Assembly (NCBI GenBank): GCA_902633975.1
Contig: CACPHX010000004.1
Location: 1 to 32,000 of the forward strand
Reading direction: 5' to 3'
Origin: an uncultured Marinoscillum sp.
Lineage (GTDB): Bacteria; Bacteroidota; Bacteroidia; Cytophagales; MED-G16
DNA: 32,000 nt
In this document: positions 1-9,300 of the stretch, piece by piece
How positions within the stretch are numbered: position 1 is the stretch's first letter
How the letters are laid out: each line of letters opens with the position of its first letter
Position numbers and translations under genes: made by a program
The notes under the pieces: generated by a model
What the model saw: the letters and a program-made list of their open reading frames with translations, nothing else
What the model was told of the DNA's origin: nothing
Database searches by the model: none

Positions 1-97
1 AATAAAAGAAGAGGCTTTTAATATTTTATAATCCATCATACATTAAGTATCTTATTTGAATATTTAAGCCTATTTTTACAAAAGAAAATTAACAGAT
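1..97 (+). promoter_or_regulatory. Leader upstream of the SusC gene
   Basis: This 97-base AT-rich stretch is the only untranslated DNA in front of the SusCD-GH128 block, so it probably holds that operon's promoter and 5' leader. I see a TATAAT at 27-32 and a TTTG at 55-58. I do not see a convincing Bacteroidota promoter pair (TTTG about 20 nt before TAnnTTTG). An in-frame stop (TAA 65-67) lies upstream of the SusC start. No hairpin, riboswitch or binding-site repeat is obvious. The first 20-30 bases could be the end of an upstream gene. Confidence 0.25.
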
Positions 98-3000
98 TTG
101 AACATTTCTGCTAGAATATTACTCTCAATTATATTTTTATTTTTTTTCTCGAACATATTTTCTCAGGAAAAAAAAATAAGTGGAAAAATATCGGATGAAA
201 ATAATGAAGAACTTCCTGGAGCAACAATTATAATTAAGGGAACAACTAAAGGAACAGTATCAGATATAAACGGCAATTATGAATTAATCGTTCAAAATAA
301 TGATACTATAACAATATCATTTTCGGGTTACAAGAGACAAAATATTGCTGTTGCAAACAAATCAATTATAAATATATCTTTAAATCAAGATGTAGAAACA
401 CTAAGTGAAGTAGTAGTAGTTGGATATGGATCACAACAAAAAATTAACCTAACAGGAAGCGTTGCATCAATTAAAAATGAACAACTTACATTAGTACCTG
501 TAGCAAATTCTTCAAATCTTATTGCAGGTAAAATCCCTGGTGTTATGACAAGGCAAAACTCAGGACTTCCAGGTGGAGAGAATACTCAGATAAGAATTAG
601 AAGTTTCAGTGAAGCACCACTCATACTTGTAGATGGTGTTCAAATGGATTTTTCGAGAATAGATCAAAATGATATTGAAAGTATAAGTGTTTTGAAAGAT
701 GCATCTGCTGCAGTTTATGGTGCTAGAGCAGGTAACGGAGTTATATTAGTTACAACAAAGAGGGGTCAAATAAGTAAACCAAGAATATCTTATAATTCAA
801 ACTTAACACTTCAATCAGCCACTGCTTTTTTAGATCATGTAACACCATCTCAGTACGTTGAACTTTACAGAGAAGCTGACTTAAATGATTTAAGCGATGC
901 TAATATAACTTTCAACGAGGATGATGTGACAAAATATTACAACCAAGAGATTGGCTATGAAGGAGAAAATTGGGTTGATGCCTTAATTAAAAATTATGCA
1001 CCAATGCATCAACATAACTTAAATGTATCAGGAGGTAATGAGAATGTTAAATACTTCACATCTTTTGGTTACATAGATCAAGAAAGCTTTTTTAAGTCTA
1101 GAGATTTTGATTACAAAAGATACAATACTAGATCAAATATTGATATTCAAATTAGTGATAAATTAAATTTTTCAATGGATCTTTCCTACAGACAGGATAT
1201 TAGAGAGAGACCTGCTCAAAATGCCCTATCAAATATATGGATTGACCTTGCAACTTCACAACCTATTTATCTTTCTAAACTTCCTGAAGATATAGATATC
1301 CCCGACGTTACAAAACCAGCAGTAGCTTATTCAGGCTCAACCACTGGAAATAGAAATCCCTTAGCAAGATCTAGCAGAGATATATTTGGAACATATGATA
1401 GATTAGATAACACCTTCAGAGGAAAACTTGGTATTAAATATGACATTCCTGGAATAAGTGGACTTATCTTTAATGCAAACCTAAATGTTACTCTACTAAA
1501 CAGATCAGAAAAATCCTTCAGAAAACCTTATAACGTATATAGTCATAATATTAATACTAATCAATTACAACTAGAGGGAGTGGGAAATGGGGTATCATCA
1601 ATCTCTGATTCACAATTTAGAAGATCAATGATATACCCTACACTTTCATTGGAATATACGAAGAGTTCAAATAATCATAATCTAAAAGTTTTAGTTCTAG
1701 CAGAACAAACAACCAGAAAATATAGTATGTTTAGTGCTACTCGAAAAGATCTTTTTACAACAACAATTCCTGAATTATTTATTGGATCTGAAAACGAGCA
1801 AACAAATAATGGATCATCTGGACCAGATATTGGAAGAAAGAGTGCTGTAACAAGAATTAATTACAGGTATAAAGACAGATACCTATTTGAATCAACATTT
1901 AGAGCTGATGGTAACGTTTTATTTTCTCCTGAAAATAGATGGGGATATTTTCCAAGTTTTTCATTTGGTTGGATTATTTCCGAAGAACCATTTTTTAACA
2001 ATAATCAAAATACAACCTTAAAACTGAGATCATCATACTCTCAGCTTGGAGACGATACTGCTAACGGCATTCGTGGATTTGATTATTTGGCAGGGTTTGA
2101 GGCAAATACAACCTATCTATTTGGCGATAATATATCTGAAACAACAATCAGAACATTGGGAGAGATTAATCCTTTTCTTACTTGGGAAAAAATGACTATG
2201 TACAATACAGGTATAGAAGCAACATTTCTTAGGGGAAAGCTTCAACTTGAAGGAGATATTTTTTACAGGAAGAGAGAAAATATTCTAAGTAACGATCAGA
2301 AGTCAGTTGCAAATGAAGGTGGTTATGATCTACCTCTTACAAACGTTAATACTAGTGATGATAGGGGTTTTGAGGTGTCGGCCTTATACCAACAGAATAT
2401 TGGAAAATTTAAAATTGATATTGCACCCAATTTTTCTTACGGAAAAGAAAAATTTTTAGTAAGAAAAGATATTGAGGTTTTTACAGATCCAGATTATTTG
2501 AGAATAAGAGGAAGAGAGGGGGAATGGGTTAATAGAAGGTTTGGATATATTTCAGATGGTATTTTCCTATCTCAGGACGAAATTAATAATCATCAAACAA
2601 TTCAAGATGGAAATGGAAATTTACTTTTAAGACCAGGAGATATAAAATATAAAGATTTAGATGGAAATGATACAATAAACTTCAGAGACCAAGACGTCAT
2701 TGGATTTGCAAGTAATATGCCAGAAATGACTTATGGAATGAATTTGTCTGCATCCTACAAAAATTTCAAATTGTCAATGTTATTTCAAGGTGCATCTAAA
2801 TTTAGTATTTACATTGATGGTCCAGCCGCAAAAATGTTTAACAATGGATCTACACCATTATCTTATCAATATAAATACGCATGGCAACCACATCCTGATG
2901 ACCCCTCGATTAATATCAATCCTGAAGCAAAACTTCCTGCTGCAAGTTTTTCATCAAATACCAATAATTCCAGAATTTCAGATTTTTGGTTACGAGACGT

Positions 3001-3235
3001 AAGATATTTAAGATTAAAAAATATAAATTTAACATACACAATACCAAAAAATATTCTTTCTAAATTAGGAATATTTAGTGCACAGATTTACGTTTCAACA
3101 GAAAATATTCTAACATTCACAAATTTGGGTATGTACAAAAACTCTTTTGATCCTGAGTTTGATCCTAATACTCAATCAACTCGTAGATACCCAATAACAA
3201 GATCATACACTTTTGGAATAAAACTCTCTTTTTAA
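98..3235 (+). CDS. SusC/RagA-family TonB-dependent outer membrane transporter
   Basis: Outer membrane beta-barrel of 1045 aa that imports oligosaccharides held by its SusD partner, driven by TonB. Residues 1-22 are a signal peptide ending FSQ. Residues 27-96 are a carboxypeptidase-regulatory-like beta-sandwich (GATIIIKGTTKGTVSD), as in nearly all SusC proteins. SEVVVVGYGSQQK at 103-115 leads into the plug domain (about 115-225), which ends in the family signature NGVILVTTKRG. The rest is the barrel and finishes on an aromatic-ended strand. The start is TTG at 98: an in-frame stop at 65-67 leaves no ATG upstream, and the next in-frame Met is near residue 150, beyond the signal peptide. Its stop codon TAA shares its last A with the ATG of the SusD gene. 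Substrate is inferred from the third gene, a GH128 enzyme. Family call very sure; substrate moderate. Confidence 0.97.
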   Translation: MNISARILLSIIFLFFFSNIFSQEKKISGKISDENNEELPGATIIIKGTTKGTVSDINGNYELIVQNNDTITISFSGYKRQNIAVANKSIINISLNQDVETLSEVVVVGYGSQQKINLTGSVASIKNEQLTLVPVANSSNLIAGKIPGVMTRQNSGLPGGENTQIRIRSFSEAPLILVDGVQMDFSRIDQNDIESISVLKDASAAVYGARAGNGVILVTTKRGQISKPRISYNSNLTLQSATAFLDHVTPSQYVELYREADLNDLSDANITFNEDDVTKYYNQEIGYEGENWVDALIKNYAPMHQHNLNVSGGNENVKYFTSFGYIDQESFFKSRDFDYKRYNTRSNIDIQISDKLNFSMDLSYRQDIRERPAQNALSNIWIDLATSQPIYLSKLPEDIDIPDVTKPAVAYSGSTTGNRNPLARSSRDIFGTYDRLDNTFRGKLGIKYDIPGISGLIFNANLNVTLLNRSEKSFRKPYNVYSHNINTNQLQLEGVGNGVSSISDSQFRRSMIYPTLSLEYTKSSNNHNLKVLVLAEQTTRKYSMFSATRKDLFTTTIPELFIGSENEQTNNGSSGPDIGRKSAVTRINYRYKDRYLFESTFRADGNVLFSPENRWGYFPSFSFGWIISEEPFFNNNQNTTLKLRSSYSQLGDDTANGIRGFDYLAGFEANTTYLFGDNISETTIRTLGEINPFLTWEKMTMYNTGIEATFLRGKLQLEGDIFYRKRENILSNDQKSVANEGGYDLPLTNVNTSDDRGFEVSALYQQNIGKFKIDIAPNFSYGKEKFLVRKDIEVFTDPDYLRIRGREGEWVNRRFGYISDGIFLSQDEINNHQTIQDGNGNLLLRPGDIKYKDLDGNDTINFRDQDVIGFASNMPEMTYGMNLSASYKNFKLSMLFQGASKFSIYIDGPAAKMFNNGSTPLSYQYKYAWQPHPDDPSININPEAKLPAASFSSNTNNSRISDFWLRDVRYLRLKNINLTYTIPKNILSKLGIFSAQIYVSTENILTFTNLGMYKNSFDPEFDPNTQSTRRYPITRSYTFGIKLSF

Positions 3236-4965
3236 TGAAAAAAAATAAACTCTTAATTTATCTCTTATTTTTTATTCAACTGAGTTGTTCAGATCCCTTT
3301 GAGCTGACTAGGACAGATATTATTTCTGAAAATGCGGTTTTTGATGATCCAGTTTTAGCTGATGCATTTTTATTTGATCTTTATGATAGAGCTCAGTTTC
3401 ATATAAAAAGTGGGAATGGAAATTTAAATATGGGTCTAATTAGCTCATATGGAGGAGAATCAAGAAATTATGGTGTTTCATGGCAAACACCTTACACACA
3501 AGTAGTCGATGTTGATTTCAATGAAAACGGGCTTCAAGGAAAAGTCCTAGATTATTATAATTACAGATTAATAAGGGAATGCAATCAGTTTATTACAAGA
3601 TTGCCAGAATCTACTAGACTCACAGAATCTTTTAAAAATATCAGAGTTTCAGAAGCTAGATTTATTAGGGCACATGCCTATTTTGAAATGGTAAAGAGAT
3701 TTGGAGGTGTTCCCTTAGTTAAGGATGTTATTCCAGTTCAGGGTACAGAGGAACAATTATATAGGGCAAGAAATTCAGAAAAAGATATTTATGATTTTAT
3801 ACTTTCTGAAATGAATGAAATTGTGAATTTTTTACCCTCCGTTCCAGAAATAGATGGAAGGATATCAAAATGGACTGCCCTTGCTCTCAAAAGCAGAGCG
3901 ATGCTTTATGCTGCTAGTGTAGCTAATTTTGGTAACGAAAAACTTGACGGTTTATTAGGTATTCCATCTACAGATATGAGCTATTATTATGAAGAATCCT
4001 TAAAAGCCTCAAGAGAAATTATAAGATCTGGCCTTTTCTCTCTATATAGGAAAGACCAAGATCCAAGTGTAAACTTTGGGAACCTTTTTATAGATGAGAC
4101 AAATAACAAAGAAATTATTTTTTCTGAAAAATATGATTATGAAGAAGGCAAAAGTCATCAATGGGATGCACTCGCTCAACCTTCAGGATTTGGTTTTAAT
4201 TGGAGTTCAAATTATACTGTATATTTAGAAACACTTGAACTTTTTGATTTTACTGATGGAACAAGTGGTAAATTAGATAGATCAATTTACGATGATGCTA
4301 CAGAAATTGACCCTGAATGGTTTTTCGAAATGAGAGATCCAAGAATGAAAGCATCAATTTTTTATCCAGGTTCCTCGTTCAAAGGTGGTACGGTATTCTT
4401 CCACAGAAGTATGACTGGAACAAAGATTGATTGGCCACAATCAGGACCAAGTAAACATATTGGAAGTTTAGCTACTGGATTGCTTATAAGAAAGAGGACA
4501 AACCCTGAAACCCCAGACGCCACAAGATCAAGTACTGACTATATTGTTTATAGATTAGGAGAAGTTATTCTTAACTATGTAGAAGCGGCATATTATCTTA
4601 ATGATCCGAATGGTGACATGCTTGCAAATATTAATAACTTAAGGAATCGAGCTGGTATGCCCTCTCTATCGCTAAATCAACTTGATGAAAATAAAATAAG
4701 ACAGGAAAGAAGGTGTGAACTTGCTTTTGAAGATCATACATTCTGGGATCTAAGAAGATGGAGAATTGCAGTGGAAGAACTTGATAATAAACAAAGACAC
4801 AGGCTCCATTACAGATATAATGCTAATACTAATAGATATACAATTGAAATGGCTCCTGGAGATCTTGGGGGTGTTAGACTTCACCCTGAAAAGAATTATT
4901 ACTTTGCACTTGGATTGAGTAGACTTGCCGATAATCCTAAACTTATTGAAAACCCTGGATATTAA
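3235..4965 (+). CDS. SusD/RagB-family glycan-binding lipoprotein
   Basis: Surface lipoprotein of 576 aa that caps the SusC barrel and binds the glycan for import. Residues 1-18 are a lipoprotein signal with lipobox LSC (Cys18), followed by Ser-Asp. The conserved SusD helical signature ARFIRAHAYFEMVKRFGG is at about 140-158, and the C-terminal RagB motif with CELAFEDHTFWDLRRWR is near 495-515. Both match full-length family members. The start overlaps the SusC stop by one base (TAATG), so translation is probably coupled. Only one base separates its stop from the next gene. There is no separate SusE/SusF-like binding lipoprotein here; the third gene may fill that place. Confidence 0.97.
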   Translation: MKKNKLLIYLLFFIQLSCSDPFELTRTDIISENAVFDDPVLADAFLFDLYDRAQFHIKSGNGNLNMGLISSYGGESRNYGVSWQTPYTQVVDVDFNENGLQGKVLDYYNYRLIRECNQFITRLPESTRLTESFKNIRVSEARFIRAHAYFEMVKRFGGVPLVKDVIPVQGTEEQLYRARNSEKDIYDFILSEMNEIVNFLPSVPEIDGRISKWTALALKSRAMLYAASVANFGNEKLDGLLGIPSTDMSYYYEESLKASREIIRSGLFSLYRKDQDPSVNFGNLFIDETNNKEIIFSEKYDYEEGKSHQWDALAQPSGFGFNWSSNYTVYLETLELFDFTDGTSGKLDRSIYDDATEIDPEWFFEMRDPRMKASIFYPGSSFKGGTVFFHRSMTGTKIDWPQSGPSKHIGSLATGLLIRKRTNPETPDATRSSTDYIVYRLGEVILNYVEAAYYLNDPNGDMLANINNLRNRAGMPSLSLNQLDENKIRQERRCELAFEDHTFWDLRRWRIAVEELDNKQRHRLHYRYNANTNRYTIEMAPGDLGGVRLHPEKNYYFALGLSRLADNPKLIENPGY

Positions 4966-4966
4966 A

Positions 4967-6337
4967 ATGATAAATAAAGTTATAAAAGCATATTATTTTA
5001 TTATTCTATTACACCTTTTTGGTTGTGAGGAAGATGTAATTGATATGTCGAGGATGGAGAGATCTAAAATTGCAGATTCAAATATCATAAATCAAGAGGT
5101 AATTGATAAAAAAGGAATTGGAATGGGGTACAGAGTATCAACATGGTCTACGCGAGTTGGAAGGCTTAAGCCTTTCTGGCATTATTCATGGAATAAAGAA
5201 CTTAAAGATGAAATGCCAGATAGTGTTGAGTTTGTTCCTATGTTTTGGGGATCAAATAGTATCACCGATGAAGAGATAGTTAGAATTAAAACACTTGCTG
5301 ATGCAGGAAGAATTAAGTATGTTTTAGGGTTCAATGAGCCTGACCTTGAAACACAATCTAATATGAGTGTGGATGAAGCAATTTCCTTATGGCCTAAACT
5401 TGAAGAAATTGGTCTACCACTTGGTAGCCCTGCTCCAGCTGGCGTAAGAAATGGATGGCTTGACGAATTTATGATGAAAGCCTCACAGGATAATCTCAGA
5501 GTTGACTTTATTTGTCTTCATCTTTACTTAAACAATAACCCACAACTATTCTTAGATATTGTTGATGAGGTATATAATAAATATAATAAACCAATTTGGA
5601 TTACTGAGATGGCAGTTGTTGATAACCAAGCAACAACTATTGATAATAACAGGTATTCCGCATCTCAAATTTTAGGGACAATGAGAAAACTTCTACCTGA
5701 ATTATATAACAGAAAATATGTACAAAGGTTTGCATGGTTTAATGGAACAGAAAGCTCACCAAACTTTCCTAGAATTTACTCGTCGAGACTTTATAATGAT
5801 GATGAAGAATTCACAGAGCTTGGCGAATATTACTCAAATTATAAACCAAATATTTATGCTGGTCCTGGCTCTGATCCTGTAATTGAAAAAGTTGAAGAGG
5901 TAGATGGTAATCTTTTACAAAATGGAACTTTTGAAAGCGGTGTAATAGATCCCTGGGCTGGTTTTAAAAATGCAGTATTACCAGCTTCAGCACAAAATCC
6001 AAATACGGGTAGTTTCCTTGCAAGAATTGAACCTCATGACGGTTCAATTTATCAAATCATTGATGTTGAGGAAAACCAAACCTACGAATACTCATTTTTT
6101 CACAGATGGAAAATTAAACCTAATAATACATTTAATGCAGTAATTAGAAATAATGAAGGAGACGAAGAAAAAATAGTTGATTATGAAATTCCCAAATCTG
6201 ATATATGGACAGAAAATAAATTTGAATTTACAGTACCAGCAGGTGTAAAAAAAGCAAAAGTTGTATTTTATAAACCTCAAGCTGATCCAGTACTTCCTTC
6301 ATTTTTTCTGGATGATGTTGTAATACTTAAAAAATAA
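4967..6337 (+). CDS. GH128-type (Asl1-like) surface beta-1,3-glucanase lipoprotein with C-terminal carbohydrate-binding-like domain
   Basis: Predicted endo-acting glucanase lipoprotein of 456 aa. The start is ATG 4967, one base after the SusD stop; an earlier in-frame ATG at 4925 lies inside susD and would spoil the signal peptide. Residues 1-20 form a lipoprotein signal with lipobox LFGC (Cys20). Residues about 48-300 match the glycosyl hydrolase catalytic core (Asl1-like, GH128): VLGFNEPD holds the probable acid/base Glu124, and IWITEMAV holds the probable nucleophile Glu214 at the end of a barrel strand. FICLHLYL (181-188) is also typical. Residues about 325-456 form a beta-sandwich resembling CBM4/9-type modules (NLLQNGTFESG to the end). 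Both catalytic Glu are present, so it should be active. GH128 enzymes known to me cut beta-1,3-glucans, hence laminarin-like substrates are inferred. Gene position suggests an SGBP-like role as well. Confidence 0.88.
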   Translation: MINKVIKAYYFIILLHLFGCEEDVIDMSRMERSKIADSNIINQEVIDKKGIGMGYRVSTWSTRVGRLKPFWHYSWNKELKDEMPDSVEFVPMFWGSNSITDEEIVRIKTLADAGRIKYVLGFNEPDLETQSNMSVDEAISLWPKLEEIGLPLGSPAPAGVRNGWLDEFMMKASQDNLRVDFICLHLYLNNNPQLFLDIVDEVYNKYNKPIWITEMAVVDNQATTIDNNRYSASQILGTMRKLLPELYNRKYVQRFAWFNGTESSPNFPRIYSSRLYNDDEEFTELGEYYSNYKPNIYAGPGSDPVIEKVEEVDGNLLQNGTFESGVIDPWAGFKNAVLPASAQNPNTGSFLARIEPHDGSIYQIIDVEENQTYEYSFFHRWKIKPNNTFNAVIRNNEGDEEKIVDYEIPKSDIWTENKFEFTVPAGVKKAKVVFYKPQADPVLPSFFLDDVVILKK

Positions 6338-6349
6338 TATGGAAAATAT

Positions 6350-9300
6350 TTATCTTCTAATTACTGCTTTTATTCTAATAATATTATTATCGGTAGCTCT
6401 AATGTCCATGATGTAGATACCGTCGTTTATATTTGATATATCGACATCAATCAATTTTCTATTCTTTCTGTAGGATTTAGGATTTAGGATTTTACCTTTA
6501 ATATCAATAAAATAAATATCATCTATTTGAATATCATCTTTTAATTCTACAGATATAAAATTACTAGCTGGATTAGGATATACATTATTAAAAAGTTTTT
6601 TGGATTCTATAATTAGAGGAATTTCACATCCTGTGGCATCAACAGTAGCCCCTGCAGGAGTTTCGGGACATGCATCTATATCATCAGTAACTCCGTCGCC
6701 ATCTGTATCTTTCTGAGATAGAGAGCATCCCTCTGAATCCACAGACTCTCCAGCAGGTGTATTAGGACAAATATCTAATGAATCAACAATCCCATCATCG
6801 TCAGCATCCAGTATAATGTAAAGGAAACCAAATGAATCAATACCTACTGATGAAGTATCATTAGCAATAATTCTATTTAGTTGAGCTGGTGATGCACCGG
6901 TGGAATCTATACCAATTCTAAAAGAATTATTTTTATATGGACTGCCTACCAAACCATTTATGTATAGTTTGACGGAATCTCCAGTGGTTATCAGACCTCC
7001 CTTCGGTAAGGATGTATTACCATTATCAGTAGTGTCCAAAAGATTAATTGTAAGATTTGCAGCATTCAACTCGATCAGGCTAATATGTTGTTGTTCATGA
7101 AGGTTTAATACCATATTGACGCTATCAACTTGAATACCACCCTGAAGGGTATAACCATTATCGACGCTTACAACATTTGGATTTTGTGTATTGCTTGCTC
7201 CCAAACTCTTTATAGGAAAATCTATAAAGTTAAATGCGCTTTCATTTGGGGTTCTTGAAATTAATTCAGCATTTCCCATGAGATCATAAGCAGTATAAAA
7301 CTTACTTAAATCTGCATTCTGTCCAAGAACAACTTTTGAGTTAGGCTTAATGACCAATCCATGTGAAAATGTACTGCTTATCAATGAATCATTAAATAAA
7401 ACGTACTTGTCTCCAATAGCCTCAATTTTAAGAAGAACGTCAGAGGTCAACTTTGAACCATCTCTAAATATTATCCTTGAATTACCACCACCATTTACTT
7501 GAATCTGTTCATCATTGTCAGATGACTCAATAATAACACTTAGCTCAAATCTAAGGTCAGTGTCTGTAGCATTGTTCTGAATAACAGACGCAACAGATGA
7601 TCCGTTTAAAGTAAGCGATGAATCACCTATACTCGATACATGTACTTCACCAAAACCATCAGAAAGCTTAATCTGGGCAATTTCAACATTTCTATCAATT
7701 ATCAAGGAGTCATTTAGAGTAACTTTGGCAAATTCTACGTTAGGGATTCCGTTACTCCAATTATTACTATTAGACCATAACTTATCTCCTCCTGCGTTAG
7801 TAAATGTAGATTGAGATACAACTGGACTAGATAGGTATCCGTTTTCATCGATAACAACAGCACCCCCACCAATATCTATATTATCTAATTGTGATTTTGT
7901 TAAACCGGTTGAGTCATTTCCAAACCTAATTACATCATTAATAAATCCATTAATTATCAATTTACCTGAACCCCAATAGGAAGATGAGTTGTCAGCAAAA
8001 GATAAATTTCCAACAGATGCGTCAAGATTTAATTTCATATTCCCACTTGCCATGGTTATGGTTCCAACATTATCCTGATCAGCTTTAATACTAACTGTAA
8101 AATCTTTATCAGTAATATTTACATCACCCATAAGGGTATTTGCACCATTTACAACTATTGAAGCATTGCTTGCAGAACCAGAAATTAAACTGATTCCAGC
8201 AGGTAGAAAGGTGCCATTATCTTGAGTATTAACAGTAATTCTCGAGTTTGATCCTAGGAACTCAAATACTCCATTAAAAGCAGAGTTATTAGAATTTGGT
8301 CCAAAAATTAAATCAGTACCATCACCAACCTGTATTACAGTATCCATTTGAAGTATTCCATCAAAAGTAAAAGACCTATCTACTTTACCAATAAACTTAA
8401 GAATACTTGAAGGGTTGAGTACAGAATTAGGACCAAAGTTAATACTTGCATTTGCACCACCATTAATCATAATAGTTTCTAGATCATTAGAGGTTATGTT
8501 GACGCCTAGGTCTAAAGTAAGCGAAGCACCAGTCATGTTATTTTGAATAGGTTGAGTGACATTATCTCCATTAATTTCAAGTGTAGAGTTGTTTGTTGAA
8601 TAAATAATAATGGAGTCAACGTTAGTACTAGCTACCTTTAACTGAGCAATTGTAACATTAGTATCAATTATAAGTGTGTCTTGAACAGTGACTTTTGCAG
8701 ATGGCACATTAGGTATTCCATTACTCCAATTCTGAATATTTGACCAGAGCTTATCACCGCTAGCATTTGTAAATGTTGAATTTGTTACATCTGGAGGAGT
8801 GTCGTATATTAAATGTCCTGTATTGGATATGAGAACATCCGAACCACCAATATCAAACTGAGTTAACTGCTGTGCAGTAAGTCCAGTACTTGTAGTACCA
8901 AAGCTTAACACATTATCTCTAAAGCCAGTAATTGTTATAAGTCCTTCACCCCAATCAGCTGAGGAATTATCAGTAAAAGCAACAGTATCTACAAGTGGTG
9001 ATATTGTAAGATTTATTTTAGATGAGCCTGTCATACTAATATCGGAGCCGTATTCTTGGTTTTCATTTATATTGAGATTGAGAGTAACATCCTCAAGAGT
9101 AGTATTTAACATACTTTTTAGACTATTCTTTGAATTAACTGAGACTGTAGCTCCAGCAAGAAAAGTTAACGAGGATCCATTTTTTAAACTTTTAGATTCT
9201 TCTGTCTCCATTATTAAATTAGCATTATCTAATGGACCAGTAAATTGAATATAAAAGTCTTGATTTGTATTTGTAAAGTCAGACTGAGGACCAAATGTTG

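Noticed and set aside
4..19. AAAAG...CTTTT inverted repeat that could be a terminator.
   Set aside because: The stem is five mostly A-T pairs and no clean T-run follows; expected by chance at this base composition.
1..31. Possible C-terminal codons of an upstream plus-strand gene ending at TAA 19-21 or 29-31.
   Set aside because: Only six to nine codons are visible, too few to tell coding from chance.
4925..4966. Upstream ATG at 4925 as start of the GH128 gene.
   Set aside because: It lies inside susD and adds 14 residues in front of a normal lipoprotein signal that begins exactly at ATG 4967.
6376..6389. Perfect 14-bp palindrome TAATAATATTATTA near two convergent gene ends.
   Set aside because: It is made only of A and T and lies within codons of the T9SS sorting domain (DNNIIRI); coding and composition explain it.
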